A DNA stretch of 64,000 bases from Nitrospira sp. ND1 (GCF_900170025.1 NZ_FWEX01000006.1:1148795-1212794); one strand, 5' to 3'. Shown: positions 53,531 to 62,823, counted from the first letter of the stretch. Program-made: numbers and translations. Notes: a model not told the origin generated them from the letters alone.

Positions 53531-54441
53531 GCCTGATGGCCTGTGGGCGCCAGGTACCCTATAACTTGACCGGTCGTCCAACTCGCAAGGAACAGCAGAA
53601 GTACGGGTGTCGCAAGAAGCAAGTGCGTGATGTGCTGCCGCCTGCGAAATACTTGGCAAGCGATTCGTGTCAGCATGAGGAACGGGACGAGTGGTGCCGC
53701 GACAATGTGGGCCAGTCGGACTGCGGTGGACAGTCGCATGGCACGGGATGAACCGAATTGCCGGCCATGCCAAAATCGCTGTCGCATGAACTTAATGAAC
53801 GTAAACGATCGTAGATGGCGTACGCCAATCCGTGGCGTCATGAACAATTGATAGCCCTCCGCCGTAAGCTTGGCATGGATGTCGGGCTCCCAAAATCCTC
53901 GGGCGCGCACATCCGTACAACTATCCAACGCCCATCGTTTATAGGACGCATTATCCGCAGGAATGTCGCGAATGACATAGGGAGCAAAGGGTCTCATGTA
54001 CCTCGCATACCGGCACAGGTAAACCGCCCAATCGGTGATACTTGCCGACGCATCGTTCTCAATGGCTCCTCCGATTCCGACATAGGCGCTGCCATGGTGC
54101 GCTGCGAGGACTTCCTTCATCCAATCGTCATCGGGGACACAATGAGCTGTGGTCAGGGCTACGATAGAACCCCGGCTCGCTCTGATGCCGGCTTCCCATA
54201 ACTCAGGAATCCACTGCTCAGGGGAAGTACACATGAGCGCTACGTCGGGAAACTGCGCCGCGACAATGGCGGCTGTTCCATCCGTCGAATTATCCACCAC
54301 AATGATTTCTGCGCGGCACCCGTTGCGTTGCTTCTGCAACGCACCAAGACATGCAGCCACACTGGTCCTGGCATTATGAGACCCTATCACGACCGAAAGT
54401 TCAGGAAGATCCTGTGCGCTCGCACCCGGCGATGTGGCCAT
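53527..54441 (-). CDS. GT2-like transferase, tandem paralogue 4 with degenerate metal-binding motif
   Basis: The 304-residue protein has LSVVIGSHNARTSVAACLGA and the shared DWAVYLCRYARYMRPF, with ADNASYKR and the end GQVIGYLAPTG. The position that is EDH in paralogue 2 reads TAH here (97-101 is TTAHC). Both acidic residues are lost, so catalysis by the usual divalent-metal mechanism is doubtful unless another residue takes over. Its ATG shares one base with the stop of the upstream oxidoreductase gene. Confidence 0.78.
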   Translation of the reverse strand: MATSPGASAQDLPELSVVIGSHNARTSVAACLGALQKQRNGCRAEIIVVDNSTDGTAAIVAAQFPDVALMCTSPEQWIPELWEAGIRASRGSIVALTTAHCVPDDDWMKEVLAAHHGSAYVGIGGAIENDASASITDWAVYLCRYARYMRPFAPYVIRDIPADNASYKRWALDSCTDVRARGFWEPDIHAKLTAEGYQLFMTPRIGVRHLRSFTFIKFMRQRFWHGRQFGSSRAMRLSTAVRLAHIVAAPLVPFLMLTRIACQVFRRRQHITHLLLATPVLLLFLASWTTGQVIGYLAPTGHQA

Positions 54442-55496
54442 TATGAATGACTCACGGCTGTGTAACCGTCACGGCTCATACCCTCCACCAGGATGTCTCG
54501 AACCCGAGCGATATTCAGCATCGCCTCAGTGGTAAAGGGGGCGCACTGCCCGGTCCGTATGGCTGCATAAAATTCGGCAACCAGCCGCGTGAGGCCAGGA
54601 TAGGCTCGCTCCCTGGAGAGGGCCCTCTTGGCCAGGTTGATCGATGCCGCAGCCAATCTCCTGGCAGCCAAATCAAAAGGCCGCAGAATTTTTCTTTCTT
54701 TCGACACAGCCCCCGGCTCGATGAACGCATACCCATGAAAGAGGTCGAGATGAATGGTTCCAGCGGCGCCAAAGATCTTCAACGTACATTGGGTGGGACG
54801 AGCCTGAAGACTGATCATCACAGACACCGTCACGCCGCTCACTTCTGCCATCGCTCGAAATTCTCCCACGCGCGGACGGAGACGCATCCAGGTGTCCGGA
54901 ACCATTCCGCCCGGGAGAAAGACCTGTGCAAGGGAAAGCGGATGGGGCAGAATCTCGGCGACGACGGAGTCGAGTTCGCTCTCCTGGCGTCCCACGCCCC
55001 CTGCCGTGCAAAAGATTGCTTCCAGGTGCAGCACATGCCCGATGCGATCAAGGAGCCGCCGAGCCTTCATCACACCCTGCTGAAACACAAATTGATGGAC
55101 CGGGCAAATAAGAACCCCACGGCGAGCCGCCAGCTGGATTAACCGTTGTGTTCCTTCGGCATCAGGCGTCGCAGGCTTTTCGATCAGCACGTGTTTGCCG
55201 GCTTCAAGCGCAGTCCCGGCGATCTGTTCATGCGTGGCAATCGGGGTGCAGATGTGGACAAGATCGCAGGAGGTCCGGCTCAATAGTTCCTCGATATCGA
55301 CACAGGCCTCGACGCCTTGAAACGTCCTCGCCAGCCGGCTGGCGGCTTCGAGATTGCAATCAGCAATGGCAACGAGATTTCCCTGTGCCTTCCTGGCCTC
55401 ATAAGCATGCCACTGTCCCATAAGACCAGCACCGACGATCCCGACCCGAAGCCGTCTGTTCTCTATGGCAAGACTTTCGATCGGTCCAGTTGCCAT
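54441..55496 (-). CDS. Gfo/Idh/MocA-family oxidoreductase
   Basis: An NAD(P)-binding Rossmann domain is opened by RVGIVGAGLMGQWHAYEARK. It then has the family signature HICTPIATHEQIAGTALEAG and LIEKPATPDAEGTQRL, with the catalytic Lys in EKP. The C-terminal beta-sheet domain holds HPLSLAQVFLPGG. The likely role is sugar oxidation or epimerisation in nucleotide-sugar supply. The chosen ATG at 55496 follows CAGGTAATT; a start seven codons earlier is possible. Confidence 0.88.
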   Translation of the reverse strand: MATGPIESLAIENRRLRVGIVGAGLMGQWHAYEARKAQGNLVAIADCNLEAASRLARTFQGVEACVDIEELLSRTSCDLVHICTPIATHEQIAGTALEAGKHVLIEKPATPDAEGTQRLIQLAARRGVLICPVHQFVFQQGVMKARRLLDRIGHVLHLEAIFCTAGGVGRQESELDSVVAEILPHPLSLAQVFLPGGMVPDTWMRLRPRVGEFRAMAEVSGVTVSVMISLQARPTQCTLKIFGAAGTIHLDLFHGYAFIEPGAVSKERKILRPFDLAARRLAAASINLAKRALSRERAYPGLTRLVAEFYAAIRTGQCAPFTTEAMLNIARVRDILVEGMSRDGYTAVSHS

Positions 55497-55536
55497 AATT
55501 ACCTGAGCACGCAACATTGCCAAGAAACGGCGTCCC

Positions 55537-56640
55537 TCACGAAAGGTCCTTTCGCGTGGCAGCTCCGGATAGATAGGGTGCAATGGCGACGACCTTCCTT
55601 GACTCCGCCGCATCATAGGCAGCCAAAGTCAAAGCAAGGGTCGCCTTGTGATCTTCCGCTGTCCCGGACGGAACACGGCCATCCTCAATCGCCGAAAGAA
55701 AATTGCCAAAATGGACGGCGGTCGCGGAGGCAAATGGATTCATGCCATCTGTTCCTATCACCGTCGCCCGCTCAGCCTGTTGCAACACCGCTTGTCCACC
55801 TTTCACGACATGCAGTCCCATGAACGGTTTTCGCTGACGCGTGTGAAGCCCGACCTCAAACCGCAGCTCCCCTCCTATTGACGTGTGAACGGCGGCATGC
55901 TCCCCGTCGAGTCTCATCTCCAAGTAGCGTTCAGGCCCCTTGCTCACACGATCCAAGAGAATGGATGCCGCCCGTCCATCCGGAAATTCCATCGCGATGA
56001 TATTGAGCGATTCGGTGTTGGATGCACGAATTGGTCGTGGCATGTGCGCCCAAAGCGTGGACGGCGTCGCATCGAAAAAGTGTCGGATCAGCTCGAAGAC
56101 GTGCACGCCGAACTCGAAACACAATCTACGCTGCATGTTCGCGCGCCACCCCCCTTCCGTATCGGCCGTCGGCCGAAAGGTTTGCCAGGCATGCAAGAAG
56201 AGCAGCCGCCCAAACTCCGGAGAGCCGATCTGTTTCTTGGCGGCCGTATATATGTTCATATTCGGGAATTGACTGTTGACCACGACCGACCGCATGCATC
56301 GCGACGATGCGAGAATAATCTCGTCGGCATGCGCCAAACTTTCCGCCAGTGGCTTCTCGCAGAAGACATGACAGTCACGCTCAAGCGCATCGAGGCATTG
56401 CTGGTGATGCAAAAACGGCGGAGTACAAATACTCACAACATCGGGCTTCGCCTTGTCAAGCATCTCCTCGTGGCTGTCGTAGATCCTTTTGAAAAGACCG
56501 GTCTTTTCCATCGCCGCCCTCGTCGCAAGATCCACATCACAACCGGCGACGAGAGTCACGCGACCCTTGAGCCGGCGATAGGCCGGGAGATGAATATTTC
56601 TCGTGACCGCTCCCAACCCGATGACGGCAAGACGAATCAT
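55537..56640 (-). CDS. Gfo/Idh/MocA-family oxidoreductase
   Basis: This second dehydrogenase has LAVIGLGAVTRNIHLPAYRR and SICTPPFLHHQQCLDALERD with CEKPLAESLAHADEI, the EKP Lys included. The C-terminal domain holds GVHVFELIRHFF near residue 190. Its ATG overlaps the stop of the GH30-like gene, and it is followed after about 40 bases by the first Gfo/Idh gene, so the two may act in sequence on one sugar. Confidence 0.88.
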   Translation of the reverse strand: MIRLAVIGLGAVTRNIHLPAYRRLKGRVTLVAGCDVDLATRAAMEKTGLFKRIYDSHEEMLDKAKPDVVSICTPPFLHHQQCLDALERDCHVFCEKPLAESLAHADEIILASSRCMRSVVVNSQFPNMNIYTAAKKQIGSPEFGRLLFLHAWQTFRPTADTEGGWRANMQRRLCFEFGVHVFELIRHFFDATPSTLWAHMPRPIRASNTESLNIIAMEFPDGRAASILLDRVSKGPERYLEMRLDGEHAAVHTSIGGELRFEVGLHTRQRKPFMGLHVVKGGQAVLQQAERATVIGTDGMNPFASATAVHFGNFLSAIEDGRVPSGTAEDHKATLALTLAAYDAAESRKVVAIAPYLSGAATRKDLS

Positions 56641-58133
56641 TGTGCGCTCTTCTTTATGCCGACACCGGAGAGGGTACCGGCCGAATCAATTGATCCACCG
56701 CGATATGTGGTGACGCTCTGTGCAGGCAGTGCGACATTGAAGGTGGATGTATCCGATGCGATCGGTTCTAATTCGCTCCAGAATTCCCGGACGGTGGTCC
56801 GGATCGCCGAGAAATGAAGCGGCGCCACGGCGTCTGTGACCGTCACATTTACGCGGCGGTCCTCCTGACCGGCATTGATCGCCACGATCACCGACTGTGC
56901 CCCTGACTTGTATGCCGTCACCAACAGATCTTGGCTCGATGAATGCGTTTCGACTCGAACCTGTCCCGGACGCACGAATTTCGAGAACTGCCCTGTCAAA
57001 TAGTAGAGCGGTCCGACATGGTGTTGCACGTATTTCCCGTCTAAAAACTCGATGCTCAGGATTGTGTGGTTCCTTTCCCAAGCTCCGAAGAATCCCCACA
57101 TATAATCCACAGCGCTGACATCGTACGTTGCCACGAGCTTATGGATGATTTTCATCCACTCCATGGCACCGGAAAAAGTCATGTCGTTGGGAACGCTAAA
57201 CTCCGTCATCCAGATGGGGATTCCGTATTCGGCCGCGAGATTCCGCATGTGCGCAAGGTCGTGCGCGAGTTCGGTCTCCTTGGTATCGTACAAGTGGTAG
57301 GCCAGCGCGCCCACGTATCGGCGGGCTTTGGAGTCACGAAGCACGACGGACGCTCGTTTGTAGGCTTCGGCGGGATTCAGATCGTCCGGAATGACCAACA
57401 TGGTTCGAAACCCTTCCTGCCGCATTCTGGCCCCCAACCGCTTCACAACCGTTCTCATCCATTCAGCCGACCAAATCCCGCTGCGCTTATACCCAGGTTC
57501 ATTGATGATCGAGAAATACGGTAATTCCACTCCTCTATCGCGCCACCTCAGCATGATCGCCAAGGCCCATTCGACGTACTCATCGGGATTGTCCTCCGTC
57601 ATCCACGCCTCAAGCGTAACTGGTGAAACAAAGAATGTCGTCATCCCTTTTGCTCGAGCTTGCTCCACGAGGCTAATATGTGCATCGGTCCGTTTCCATT
57701 CAAAATGGAATTTTGTCCAGTCAAAGGCCGCCGGATCCACATTGTCGTTGATCGGTTCCACCCCTCCGTCCAACACCGGTCGCATGCGCGTGAGGCCTAA
57801 ATCTGTGTACAGGAGAGTCAGGACATTCTCCTGTGCCGCAGCGGGCACCGAAGTGGAGCCCGCATTACTTACATGCGGATCGTCCCACACTCGACTTGAT
57901 GCTCCAAATCCCTCCATCGTCTGACGAGGCTCCTGAGGGAAGATCGTCACTTCGACCATTGTTGGCATGCTATCGCGCCCGAGGTTGACCGACGCACAGG
58001 CCGGCATCGCCACGAGCAAGACACCATTCAGCAGGACGACAGAAATCTTTTTCGCGACTTCTTGGAAGCGGTTATTACTGTTCAAGCGAAATTCTCCTGG
58101 CGTGCAGCTCAGCATCGACCATCCGATGGACAC
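56637..58133 (-). CDS. Glycoside hydrolase, GH30-like (clan A beta/alpha barrel)
   Basis: A hydrophobic N-terminal segment (VVLLNGVLLVAMPACASV) suggests secretion, probably cleaved after ACA. A TIM barrel follows with QTMEGFGASSRVWDD at the start, typical of GH30, SIINEPGYKRSG with the proton-donor Glu and WMTEFSVPND with the nucleophile Glu. A C-terminal beta-sandwich ends the protein. Family enzymes cleave glucans, xylans or galactans. Placed in a biosynthetic locus, it may trim the exported polymer. The first ATG is kept; the N-terminal 25 residues are uncertain. Confidence 0.78.
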   Translation of the reverse strand: MSIGWSMLSCTPGEFRLNSNNRFQEVAKKISVVLLNGVLLVAMPACASVNLGRDSMPTMVEVTIFPQEPRQTMEGFGASSRVWDDPHVSNAGSTSVPAAAQENVLTLLYTDLGLTRMRPVLDGGVEPINDNVDPAAFDWTKFHFEWKRTDAHISLVEQARAKGMTTFFVSPVTLEAWMTEDNPDEYVEWALAIMLRWRDRGVELPYFSIINEPGYKRSGIWSAEWMRTVVKRLGARMRQEGFRTMLVIPDDLNPAEAYKRASVVLRDSKARRYVGALAYHLYDTKETELAHDLAHMRNLAAEYGIPIWMTEFSVPNDMTFSGAMEWMKIIHKLVATYDVSAVDYMWGFFGAWERNHTILSIEFLDGKYVQHHVGPLYYLTGQFSKFVRPGQVRVETHSSSQDLLVTAYKSGAQSVIVAINAGQEDRRVNVTVTDAVAPLHFSAIRTTVREFWSELEPIASDTSTFNVALPAQSVTTYRGGSIDSAGTLSGVGIKKSAQ

Positions 58134-58420
58134 AGATGATCGTAGGCGTTATTTGTTGGTGACCATTCGACCCCGTGGATGCCTGGGTCATAGTTCAAGA
58201 CCCCATTATGTCGATTACGCCGCCAGATTTTGTGACAACTAACCTACTCGTCGCTGACTCACGAATGGCATATTCATCAACTATGGGGATATGTCCTGCG
58301 GAACTCCGGCAGCAGGGTCAGGCGTGCAGCGTCCACGATGCTCCCCAACCGAATGACCGCAAGCCAAACCATCAGAACCCTCCACTGGAAATTGAGAATG
58401 CTGCATTCGCTCCCCGCGAG

Positions 58421-59893
58421 CTACCACGGGCCCGATCGCACCTTTTGAAAGAAGCTCACCAATGCGAGCTTGTCATTCCTGCTCAAAAATAACAACAGGC
58501 CGATGACGGTGGCCAGCGCCGCTGCAGCTTTCGCCAGTAGGGTTGAACCGTGCCACGCGCCGTAATGCCGAAAGATGCTGCCGAGCACCAGCGTGACCAA
58601 CAGGCTATACCCCATCAGGAAGACAAGATTCCTCGGCAAGGCAAACCCGTGCCAGAGCTTGAGCCTAACAAAGGTGCCGAGCAACACCAGCGAACTCGCT
58701 ATCACGAAGCCGACCGCCGCCCCGATGCCCCCATAATGCGGCACAAGAACCACCGCGGAACAGGCGGCCAGGACGTTCCCCGAGCATGTGATGGCCGTAT
58801 ACGAGATCATGTCGTCCAGTCCAATCAAGAGAGCTTGGCAGACGCCGGAAAGCAGGGCGAAACTTTGCCACAGCATAAACACGAACATATATTGCGCGGC
58901 GCCTAAAAACTTCGTGGAGAATGCCAGATCAAGCACGAGGTGAGGGAAGAGGATGGCAGGGAGCGAAAATATCGTCACGATCATGGTCAGTTGCTTCAGG
59001 AATTCCATGGCAACTTGAAACTTTTCTTCCTTTGGTCCGACCCGGGTGACTCTTGGTGTAAAAAATAATTCAGTGAGCGGCATCAGAACCATGTTCATGA
59101 GAAGGGCAACAGACATACCGGCATGCAGAAGCCCGGCCCCGGCCTCGCCAAGATTCTCAAGTACGGAATACCGTGTGATTAAGAATGCTCCTTGATAGGT
59201 GAAAGCTGCGGCATAGAACAAAATGCTGAAAGAGACGACATTGCCTAGCCTGCGAAAACCAGCCGCAATGCCAACAGCGCACTGAGTAATCGACCATCCC
59301 ATCACGCGACGAAGATATTCGACGACCACAATGGCCCACACCGTTACAATGAGCACCGTCGCGACATAGAAACCTAAAATCCCTCCTGCAAGGAGCCCGA
59401 ATGTGCTTGCCAATGCCATGACGAGGCCCGTCAAAGCGGTCAACCGCGCCGATCCGGAGGAATACTGGGCCGCCGCTAGTGCATTGGGGATAAATGAGGC
59501 CAACGCCATCCCCGGAATACCTAGTAACCCCACCAGAAGCAAGATTTTATACGGTGCTATTACGGCGGGGAGGAGATCGATTCTGAACAGCACTAGACTT
59601 GTTGTCACCAGCGCACCGACTGTGCCGAGCACAAGTAACGCTTTCAGAACCACGGCATACCCATCACAAAAGGCATCGCCTCCCTCGCTATGGGCTTTGG
59701 AAAGGAACTTCACCGTCGAACGGGAAAAATTTAGGGTGCAGAGGTTCGCCACAAACTGGATAGTTTGATCGATGATGCTGATGACTCCGATGCCTTCAGG
59801 GCCGACCAACACCGCGGCAACCTTCGTTCGAGCAAAGTTCACCAGTACAGCAAGAGCCTGGGGGGCCCCGATTCCCAGAAGAATTTTAAGCAT
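58421..59893 (-). CDS. Polysaccharide flippase (O-antigen translocase type)
   Basis: A 490-residue protein with about 14 hydrophobic segments. LLGIGAPQALAVLVNFARTK and VLVGPEGIGVISIIDQTIQF are typical of the WzxE/O-antigen translocase group of the MOP superfamily. The start is ATG at 59891-59893 (an alternative TTG lies one codon upstream). It is distinct in sequence from the flippase at 35732-37276. The 287 bases after it hold no convincing gene. Confidence 0.88.
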   Translation of the reverse strand: MLKILLGIGAPQALAVLVNFARTKVAAVLVGPEGIGVISIIDQTIQFVANLCTLNFSRSTVKFLSKAHSEGGDAFCDGYAVVLKALLVLGTVGALVTTSLVLFRIDLLPAVIAPYKILLLVGLLGIPGMALASFIPNALAAAQYSSGSARLTALTGLVMALASTFGLLAGGILGFYVATVLIVTVWAIVVVEYLRRVMGWSITQCAVGIAAGFRRLGNVVSFSILFYAAAFTYQGAFLITRYSVLENLGEAGAGLLHAGMSVALLMNMVLMPLTELFFTPRVTRVGPKEEKFQVAMEFLKQLTMIVTIFSLPAILFPHLVLDLAFSTKFLGAAQYMFVFMLWQSFALLSGVCQALLIGLDDMISYTAITCSGNVLAACSAVVLVPHYGGIGAAVGFVIASSLVLLGTFVRLKLWHGFALPRNLVFLMGYSLLVTLVLGSIFRHYGAWHGSTLLAKAAAALATVIGLLLFLSRNDKLALVSFFQKVRSGPW

Positions 59894-59945
59894 CAACGAT
59901 CCGATCTATCTGGCTCATGTCGGCCATCTAGCCATCCTCTTCTGT

Positions 59946-61082
59946 TTAGCAATATCCATTCCGATCCTCTTTGTCCGCCACACGATCCAAGATACGCATG
60001 GTTTCCCGTGCCACCATCTCCCATGAAAACCGCTTAGCCCGCTCACGGCCCTGTTCGGCATACTTGCGACGGACTGCCCCATCCAGCAAGAACGTCGAAA
60101 GTCCCTCGACCAAATCTTCTACTGACGGAGTCGGCATGGCCAGCGCCGCATCTCCTGCGCCCTCTTCCAATGTCGGGTGCTTCACCGTCAACACAGCGGC
60201 ACCGCTGGCCATAGCCTCGAACATGGTATAGGAGATCCCTTCGTAGATGGTGGGCAGGGCGTACACATCCGCGCCGGCGTACAGCCGTGCCAACGGCTCA
60301 AGCTCCGCATAAGGGCGATACACCACGGCATCCCCGACCCCATGCTGTTGCGCGATCTCAGCAATCGGGACATTCGTGGTGTTCGGTCCGACGATTAACA
60401 GAGCGTGGGGCAAGTTATGTTGTCGGCGGACGATGGCGAAGGCTTCGATGAGATTCGGAACATGCCGCCTCTTCGCAAGCTTCCCGACAAAAATAACATA
60501 AGGAACCTCTTTGCCCAGCGCACGAATAACTTCTTCTTTGATCGCCGCCGGATCGTGGCGTTGGAAGTAGTAATCGTGTGCGGCCGGATAAATCGTGTCG
60601 ATCTTCTCCGGTGGAATGCCAAAAAATCGCACGAGATCGGCTTTTGTGGCAAGAGAGTTCGCGATCACGCGTTCGGCACACTTCGCACTGTACCGTTGCA
60701 GCGTCGTCGCACGGAGGCGGGTGAACCAGGAAAACTCGCCTGGTAGGGCTTCATAGAAGCCATGATTTGCCAACACCATGCGCCCACGATGCAACAAGGG
60801 ACAGATGTAGGAGGGGCAAAACAATATCGCAGCACCTTTTGCCGCTCTGTGGAAACATACCTGTTCCCAAATGGCGGCTGGATATTGTCCCCCGAACACC
60901 TTGACCTCAACGGAAGTGACGCGATCGAATCCACTCATCTCTATGTTCTTCGGGCTCATCAACACCACTCGATCGAACGGGATCTTCATCCGGCTCCATT
61001 GCTGTGCCACGAACTCGATATAGCGGCCTATCCCGGTTCGCTGCTGAGCCATTCTGAAGGCGTTGACGACAAGTGTTCTCAT
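59946..61082 (-). CDS. GT4-family glycosyltransferase
   Basis: The 378-residue enzyme shows VVNAFRMAQQRTGIGRYIEF, ANSLATKADLVRFFGIPPEK, the linker VIFVGKLAKRRHVPNLIEAF and the donor site TIYEGISYTMFEAMASGAAV. It resembles mannosyl-type GT4s. GGAGGAGGAAAG precedes the ATG, an excellent ribosome site. A 115-bp inverted-repeat element begins 13 bases upstream. Confidence 0.92.
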   Translation of the reverse strand: MRTLVVNAFRMAQQRTGIGRYIEFVAQQWSRMKIPFDRVVLMSPKNIEMSGFDRVTSVEVKVFGGQYPAAIWEQVCFHRAAKGAAILFCPSYICPLLHRGRMVLANHGFYEALPGEFSWFTRLRATTLQRYSAKCAERVIANSLATKADLVRFFGIPPEKIDTIYPAAHDYYFQRHDPAAIKEEVIRALGKEVPYVIFVGKLAKRRHVPNLIEAFAIVRRQHNLPHALLIVGPNTTNVPIAEIAQQHGVGDAVVYRPYAELEPLARLYAGADVYALPTIYEGISYTMFEAMASGAAVLTVKHPTLEEGAGDAALAMPTPSVEDLVEGLSTFLLDGAVRRKYAEQGRERAKRFSWEMVARETMRILDRVADKEDRNGYC

Positions 61083-61095
61083 TCTTTCCTCCTCC

Positions 61096-61210
61096 GTGGC
61101 CTGTAACAGACGATTGTAGACTACCTTATCCGGCTCTGGCGCGATGGGGGCAGCCTAAAAACATCCATCTTAACCGCAGGCTCAGTACATAATCTGCTGT
61201 TACAGGCCAC
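61096..61210. repeat. MITE-like inverted-repeat element (115 bp)
   Basis: GTGGCCTGTAACAG (61096-61109) and CTGTTACAGGCCAC (61197-61210) are perfectly complementary over 14 bases. Pairing continues imperfectly for another dozen bases. The 87 bases between hold no gene. It lies directly upstream of a GT4 ribosome site, so it may also affect that gene's expression. The surrounding 61083-61335 gap holds no other recognisable feature. Confidence 0.6.
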
Positions 61211-61335
61211 TAGTCATGCCCTGATAACACTCATCACAACGGACACGCGCGCATAGCATCACGCCGTCCAATTCCTCGATCGATGCGGAGCAACGGATTC
61301 AATTTGATAGCAAAAAACTGAACGCTATGAAATGA

Positions 61336-62016
61336 CTACCTGTCAGAACTCATGACGGAAGGTTGCCCGCCAGGATTCTTCTGCTGAAGAACTTTGCGAT
61401 AGCCTGCAGTTTGCAGCGCTCCCACAAGAAGAATTGCCGCAGCAAATACGAGTACAAATCCCGCCATTCTCTTTTCAAGCAGCTGATAGACCGCCCCGTG
61501 CACGATCAAGAGTGCAAATCCCGCGTAATTCCATCGTTGCAACGTTTTCCATCGGTGAGAGCCGAGCTTGGTCAATGCTGCGTTGTTCGACAAACCCAAT
61601 AAGAGCGCCAGCACGAGGGAAATTCCGAGACCGGAATAATTTGCCAAACCGAAGAGGTCGTATCGCAAGGGAACGAGATGGCTCTCTTCACGCGGGTAGA
61701 GAAAATAGAGCCAGAACCGTCCTGCCATATGAACCTGCAAGCCCACGACCGTATGCACGAGGCCTATAATGCCACCCCAAATGCCGACGTCGCGACGCAA
61801 ACTGGTGTTGAGCGGGTTAGAGCACCCACGCAAAACATTGATGGGACCAATGATAAGCGAGAGCCCGATGAGTGCCAACCCGACATATGCCGTGGCCATG
61901 CTCCAGCGGAAGGTCGCGTCCTTCGAATCCACGGCAACGAACAATCCTACCGTCAGCACTCCGCTGATTGCCGCAATACAGAGCTGCCGGATGACCCTCT
62001 TGCTCATGAATGCCAT
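61336..62016 (-). CDS. Ferric-reductase-like transmembrane protein (heme-binding membrane domain)
   Basis: This 226-residue protein has about six hydrophobic segments. The third and later helices contain spaced His residues (HTVVGLQVHMAG and LLIVHGAVYQLL), with RWKTLQRWNYAGF between them. That pattern resembles the ferric reductase-like domain of MsrQ/YedZ proteins, in which His ligate heme. No flavin or NAD domain is attached. Its link with the glycan locus is unclear; it may be a passenger between mobile elements. Confidence 0.68.
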   Translation of the reverse strand: MAFMSKRVIRQLCIAAISGVLTVGLFVAVDSKDATFRWSMATAYVGLALIGLSLIIGPINVLRGCSNPLNTSLRRDVGIWGGIIGLVHTVVGLQVHMAGRFWLYFLYPREESHLVPLRYDLFGLANYSGLGISLVLALLLGLSNNAALTKLGSHRWKTLQRWNYAGFALLIVHGAVYQLLEKRMAGFVLVFAAAILLVGALQTAGYRKVLQQKNPGGQPSVMSSDR

Positions 62017-62054
62017 AGCGCTTCTCTGCAGCCCGAGATTCCGTTTATTTACTA

Positions 62055-62812
62055 GGGGCTGCTCACAAATGACAAAGTTCTATACATTCTCGCTTTTGGG
62101 AGTTTGCGAGAATAGACCGAAAGATGTTGCGCGACGATCAATGGAAGCATTGTGGATCGCCCGCACGGGCTCGCCGTGGCGCGACCTGCCCCCAGCACTT
62201 CGGAGCGTGGCACACAGCGTATATGCGCTTTTCCCGCTGGAGCAAGAAAGGGGTTTGGGCGCGGATGGCCGAGGCACTCAAGCGTGACGCCGATCTAGAG
62301 CAGTTGTTTGTCGACTCGACCATCGTGCGAGTTCACCAGCACGCTACCGGCGTCCCCCCAAAATGAGCGATCAAGCCATCGGACGCAGCCGGGGGGGCCT
62401 GAGCACCAAAATTCATGCGACTGTCGAAGCCTTGGGCAATCCCGTGCGCATACGCCTGACCGGCGGGCAAGCGGCCGACATAACCGAAGCGGCGGCCCTT
62501 ATCAAGGGGATTGAGGCGCAATGCGTCATCGCCGACAAGGGCTACGATGCCGATGCATTCGTCGATCTCATTGAAACCCAGGGCGCACAGGTGGTGAATC
62601 CACCACGCAGTCATCGTCTGACTCAGCGTGTCTATGATCGTCACCTTTATAAAGACCGCAACCTCGTCGAACGCTTCTTCTGCCGACTCAAGCCGTTCAG
62701 GCGCACCGCCACACGATACGAGAAGCTTTCGCAGAACTTCATGTCCATGCTCAGTCTGGCTTGTGCCTGTATCTGGCTGGCATGATCGCTACAATTCAAT
62801 TGTCATCACGCC
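62055..62812 (+). mobile_element. Degraded IS5-family (IS427-like) insertion sequence
   Basis: Imperfect ends are visible: GGGGCTGCTCACAAATGA at 62055-62072, and near 62795-62812 a sequence whose reverse complement GGCGTGATGACAATTGA matches most of it. The trinucleotide CTA flanks both sides (62052-62054 and 62813-62815), compatible with the short target duplication of the family. The element is shorter than a full copy and its transposase frame is broken. Confidence 0.65.
62124..62785 (+). pseudogene. Truncated and frameshifted IS5-family transposase
   Basis: The frame starts MLRDDQW, but roughly 35 residues that should follow are missing, and the next segment, EALWIARTGSPWRDLPP, is in another frame. 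It then runs FGAWHTAYMRFSRWSKKGVW and LFVDSTIVRVHQHATG. Another shift near 62363 leads to SRGGLSTKIHATVEALGNPV, IADKGYDADAFVDLIE and ERFFCRLKPFRRTATRYEKL. The DDE residues remain, but the deletion and shifts rule out an active protein. Some IS427-type elements use a programmed frameshift at the second junction; the N-terminal deletion is not explained that way. Confidence 0.8.
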
Positions 62813-62823
62813 CTAAGGGCGTG

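Noticed and set aside
62363-62366. Programmed frameshift making an active IS5-family transposase
   Set aside because: A programmed shift could explain the second junction only; about 35 residues are missing near the N-terminus and an additional shift is needed there.
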